Shown here in pieces: positions 6,777 to 8,743 of a DNA stretch of 8,743 nt. Below the pieces are notes generated by a model. That model was not told the origin of the DNA, searched no databases, and worked only from the letters and a program-made list of their open reading frames with translations. The translations under genes were made by a program, and so were the position numbers. This DNA is from Clostridia bacterium (lineage in GTDB: Bacteria; Bacillota_A; Clostridia; Oscillospirales; CAG-272): positions 1-8,743 of the forward strand of contig JAFVYX010000206.1 of NCBI GenBank assembly GCA_017500625.1, read 5' to 3'. Within the stretch, counting starts at the first letter, position 1; each line of letters begins with the position of its first letter.

Positions 6777-6797
6777 TGACAGGACTTTTTGTTTTTT
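6769..6797 (+). terminator. Intrinsic terminator (attenuator) in the pyr leader
   Basis: The stem CCTGTC (6769-6774) with GACAGG (6778-6783) and loop GGT is followed by TTTTT, G, TTTTTT (6786-6797). It lies just before the pyrR ribosome binding site and would stop transcription when PyrR-UMP holds the upstream hairpin. Confidence 0.9.
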
Positions 6798-6798
6798 C

Positions 6799-6803
6799 GG
6801 AGG
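6799..6803 (+). promoter_or_regulatory. Ribosome binding site of pyrR
   Basis: GGAGG sits 5 nt before the ATG at 6809 and only 1 nt after the terminator U-tract. It decides the start against an in-frame GTG at 6776, which lies inside the terminator stem. Confidence 0.88.
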
Positions 6804-6808
6804 ACGGA

Positions 6809-7345
6809 ATGCAAAAGAAAACACAGATCCTCGATGCGGCGGCGGTCTCCCGTGCGCTGGCCCGCATCACGCACGAGATCATCGAAAGGAGTCACGGCGC
6901 CGAGGACATCTGTCTTCTCGGAGTGAAAACGCGCGGCGTGCCTCTGGCCCAACGTCTGGCCGACAACCTCTACCGCTTTGAGGGCATCACGGTGCCCGTT
7001 GGCCTTCTTGACGTCACCCACCACCGCGACGACCTGACCGAGGCGGAGCGCGAGAGCGTGGTCGGCGAATGCCTTTTCCCCTGCGACGTAACGGGCCGCA
7101 CCGTCATCATCGTTGACGACGTGCTGTACACGGGACGGACGGCGCGTGCCGCCATGGAGGCGGTGTTTGCCGCCGGCCGCGCGGGAGCGATCCGCCTGGC
7201 GGTGCTGGTCGACCGCGGCCACCGCGAGCTGCCGATCCGCCCCGATTACGTCGGCAAAAACGTGCCGACCTCCAAGACAGAAAAGATCTCGGTCCTCCTT
7301 ACCGAATGCGACGGTGAGGACGGCGCCTACATCTGCGAGCTTTAA
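6809..7345 (+). CDS. pyrR: Bifunctional pyr operon attenuator / uracil phosphoribosyltransferase PyrR, 178 aa
   Basis: RNA-binding regulator that, with UMP or UTP, binds the pyr leader hairpin and promotes termination; PRPP counteracts this. Members also have uracil phosphoribosyltransferase activity, making UMP from uracil and PRPP. The PRPP-binding motif TVIIVDDVLYTGRTARAAME is intact, as are the family hallmarks GVKTRGVPLA near the N-terminus, the RDDL segment, LVDRGHRELPIRPDYVGKN and the conserved VPTSKTEK. Length matches the Bacillus protein (181 aa). The start ATG is chosen from its ribosome binding site. It is the first gene of the operon and autoregulated by the attenuator immediately upstream. 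It is followed 25 nt later by pyrC. Cytoplasmic; no odd residues seen. Confidence 0.97.
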   Translation: MQKKTQILDAAAVSRALARITHEIIERSHGAEDICLLGVKTRGVPLAQRLADNLYRFEGITVPVGLLDVTHHRDDLTEAERESVVGECLFPCDVTGRTVIIVDDVLYTGRTARAAMEAVFAAGRAGAIRLAVLVDRGHRELPIRPDYVGKNVPTSKTEKISVLLTECDGEDGAYICEL

Positions 7346-7370
7346 GACAAAAAGGTAAAGGAGATACAAG

Positions 7371-8564
7371 ATGAAGCCCACAACGATCACGGAAGCGCTC
7401 ACCGCCGCCACCGCCGAGGCCACCCGCTTTTTCTCCGAGCGTGGGCTCTCTTTTCCCTCTTCCTCTTATACCGTTCTTCCCGGCTTTTGCGACGTGCACG
7501 TGCATTTTCGCGAGCCGGGCTTTTCTTATAAGGAAACGATCGCCTCGGGCTCGCGTGCTGCGGCCCGCGGCGGCTACACCTCGGTCCTCACGATGCCCAA
7601 CCTCTCCCCCGTGCCCGACAGCCGCGAGACGCTGGACCTTCAGCTTGACATCATCCGCCGCGATGCGGTGATCGCCGTCACCCCGATCGGGGCGATCACG
7701 CGCGGTGAGCGCGGTGAGGAGCTGTCCGATATGGCGGCCATGGCGCCCGATGTTGCCGGCTTTTCCGATGACGGCCGCGGCGTGCAGAGCGAGGAGATGA
7801 TGAGGGCCGCTATGGAGCGCGCCCACGCGCTTGGCCGCCCGATCGTCGCGCATTGCGAGGTCAATGCCCTGCTCAACGGCGGCTACATTCACGACGGCGA
7901 GTACGCCCGCGCCCACGGCCACAGAGGCATCTCGTCCGAAAGCGAGTACGCCGAGGTCGAGCGCGACATCTACCTTTCCGAAAAAACGGGGTGCCCCCTG
8001 CACCTCTGCCACATCTCCACCAAGGAGAGCGTCGCCCTCATTCGCGCGGCCAAGGCCCGCGGGGCCGACGTGACGTGTGAGACGGGGCCGCATTACCTCG
8101 TTATGGACGACGGGGATCTTCAGGAGGACGGGCGCTACAAGATGAACCCCCCCCTGCGTGCCGCCGCCGACCGCCTGGCGCTCGTTGAGGGACTTCTTGA
8201 CGGCACGGTGGATATGATCGCCACCGATCACGCGCCCCACTCCACCGAGGAAAAGAGCCGCGGCCTTGCGGGCAGCGCCTTTGGCATCGTGGGACTTGAG
8301 ACGGCCTTTGCGACGGTCTATACCCACCTTGTAAGGACGGGCACCGTACCTATGGAGCGCGTGCTGGACGCACTGGTGACGGCACCGCGCCGCCGCTTCT
8401 CTCTGCCGCTTGACGGCTTCTCGCTCTTTGCTCTTGACGAGGAATTCACGGTCGATGCGCGTGACTTTCTCTCCAAGGGAAGTGCCACCCCCTTCCTCGG
8501 TCGCCGCCTTTTCGGCGTCAATCACCTCACGGTGACAAGCGGCCGCGCAGTCTACGAAAAATAA
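7371..8564 (+). CDS. pyrC: Class I dihydroorotase, 397 aa
   Basis: Third step of de novo pyrimidine synthesis: reversible cyclisation of carbamoyl aspartate to dihydroorotate, in the cytoplasm. It belongs to the zinc amidohydrolase TIM-barrel superfamily. Metal ligands and substrate residues are visible: H43 and H45 in [10 protein letters not shown], the SDDG segment at 132-135, H161 in VAHCE, H214 in LHLCHIST, and catalytic Asp286 in ATDHAPH. MNPPLR (258-263) and the [10 protein letters not shown] segment are also typical of the class I form, as is the aspartate-based rather than carboxylated-lysine metal bridge. The length is slightly shorter than the usual 420-430 aa, mainly because the N-terminal beta-strand region is short (about 40 residues before the HxH motif), but nothing catalytic is missing. 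AAAGGAG lies 7 nt before the ATG, and the gene is 25 nt after pyrR in the same transcript. Confidence 0.95.
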   Translation: MKPTTITEALTAATAEATRFFSERGLSFPSSSYTVLPGFCDVHVHFREPGFSYKETIASGSRAAARGGYTSVLTMPNLSPVPDSRETLDLQLDIIRRDAVIAVTPIGAITRGERGEELSDMAAMAPDVAGFSDDGRGVQSEEMMRAAMERAHALGRPIVAHCEVNALLNGGYIHDGEYARAHGHRGISSESEYAEVERDIYLSEKTGCPLHLCHISTKESVALIRAAKARGADVTCETGPHYLVMDDGDLQEDGRYKMNPPLRAAADRLALVEGLLDGTVDMIATDHAPHSTEEKSRGLAGSAFGIVGLETAFATVYTHLVRTGTVPMERVLDALVTAPRRRFSLPLDGFSLFALDEEFTVDARDFLSKGSATPFLGRRLFGVNHLTVTSGRAVYEK

Positions 8565-8598
8565 AAAATTTGACATAAAGCACACGGAGGAAACACCC

Positions 8599-8743
8599 AT
8601 GCCAAAACGCCAAGATCTCAAAAAGATCCTCATCATCGGATCGGGCCCGATCGTTATCGGTCAGGCGGCCGAGTTTGACTACGCGGGCACCCAGGCCTGC
8701 CTCGCCCTCAAGGAGGAGGGCTACGAGGTCATTCTCTGCAACT
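8599..8743 (+). CDS. carB: Carbamoyl-phosphate synthase large subunit, N-terminal fragment (cut by window edge)
   Basis: Only the first 48 codons are present; the gene runs off the right end. The start [20 protein letters not shown] and the following [20 protein letters not shown] are diagnostic of the N-terminal ATP-grasp half of CarB (PyrAB), which makes carbamoyl phosphate from bicarbonate, ATP and ammonia passed from the small subunit CarA. GGAGG (8586-8590) lies 8 nt before the ATG. The gap from pyrC is 34 nt, so it is in the same operon. The small-subunit gene carA is not between pyrC and carB, so it must lie downstream or elsewhere. Confidence 0.95.
   Translation, partial: MPKRQDLKKILIIGSGPIVIGQAAEFDYAGTQACLALKEEGYEVILCN

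Noticed and set aside
6776..6808. In-frame GTG start 11 codons upstream of the pyrR ATG
   Set aside because: It lies inside the terminator stem, and GGAGG directly precedes the ATG at 6809.
8570..8598. TTGACA just before carB as an internal promoter
   Set aside because: Seventeen bases downstream the sequence is ACACCC, with no -10 box; the gap is only 34 nt inside an operon.
7299..8636. Long minus-strand open frame (445 codons) antisense to pyrC and the start of carB
   Set aside because: pyrC on the opposite strand is unambiguous with all catalytic residues; the antisense product has no recognisable motif.

Overview
The window looks like a piece of chromosome from a GC-rich member of the Bacillota, most plausibly a gut-associated Clostridia lineage. 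This is an inference from four things: strong AGGAGG-type ribosome binding sites before every gene, near-consensus sigma-A promoters, a PyrR-type RNA attenuator ahead of a pyr operon, and a polysaccharide-degrading gene set. No plasmid, phage, IS or CRISPR feature was seen. The window carries two divergent operons separated by an AT-rich control region at about 6471-6808.

Left, minus strand (about 6540 down to 123): a three-gene carbohydrate operon, transcribed from a promoter at 6511-6539. The order is a 580-aa GH2 enzyme of the beta-glucuronidase type (4728-6470), a 402-aa beta-propeller protein resembling oligogalacturonate lyases (PL22) (3518-4726), and a 1098-aa protein with a six-hairpin glycosidase-like core resembling DUF4450 proteins (123-3419). 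The first two genes are 1 nt apart and look translationally coupled. The third follows a 98-nt gap holding two hairpins. None of the three has a visible signal peptide, so they probably act in the cytoplasm on imported oligosaccharides. The GH2 uronate-binding NxK motif and the PL22-like neighbour suggest a uronic-acid-containing substrate such as a pectin fragment. No transporter or regulator gene lies in the window. The 3' end (1-122) contains a long imperfect inverted repeat but no obvious U-tract terminator.

Right, plus strand (6645 to the end): the start of a pyrimidine biosynthesis operon, pyrR (6809-7345), pyrC (7371-8564) and the first 48 codons of carB (8599 onward, cut by the window edge). 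The leader at about 6680-6808 contains every part of a PyrR attenuator: a PyrR-binding hairpin with a GAGAGG loop, an antiterminator pairing that competes with it, and an intrinsic terminator whose U-tract ends next to the pyrR ribosome binding site. The operon lacks pyrB and carA at their usual places.

The most useful leads are the cytoplasmic GH2 / PL22-like / DUF4450-like operon as a possible uronate-oligosaccharide pathway, a pair of 8-bp direct repeats exactly 20 bp apart upstream of its promoter (AraC-family-like spacing), and the structured elements at 1-122 and 3443-3512. I did not find clear evidence of a wholly new biological system.
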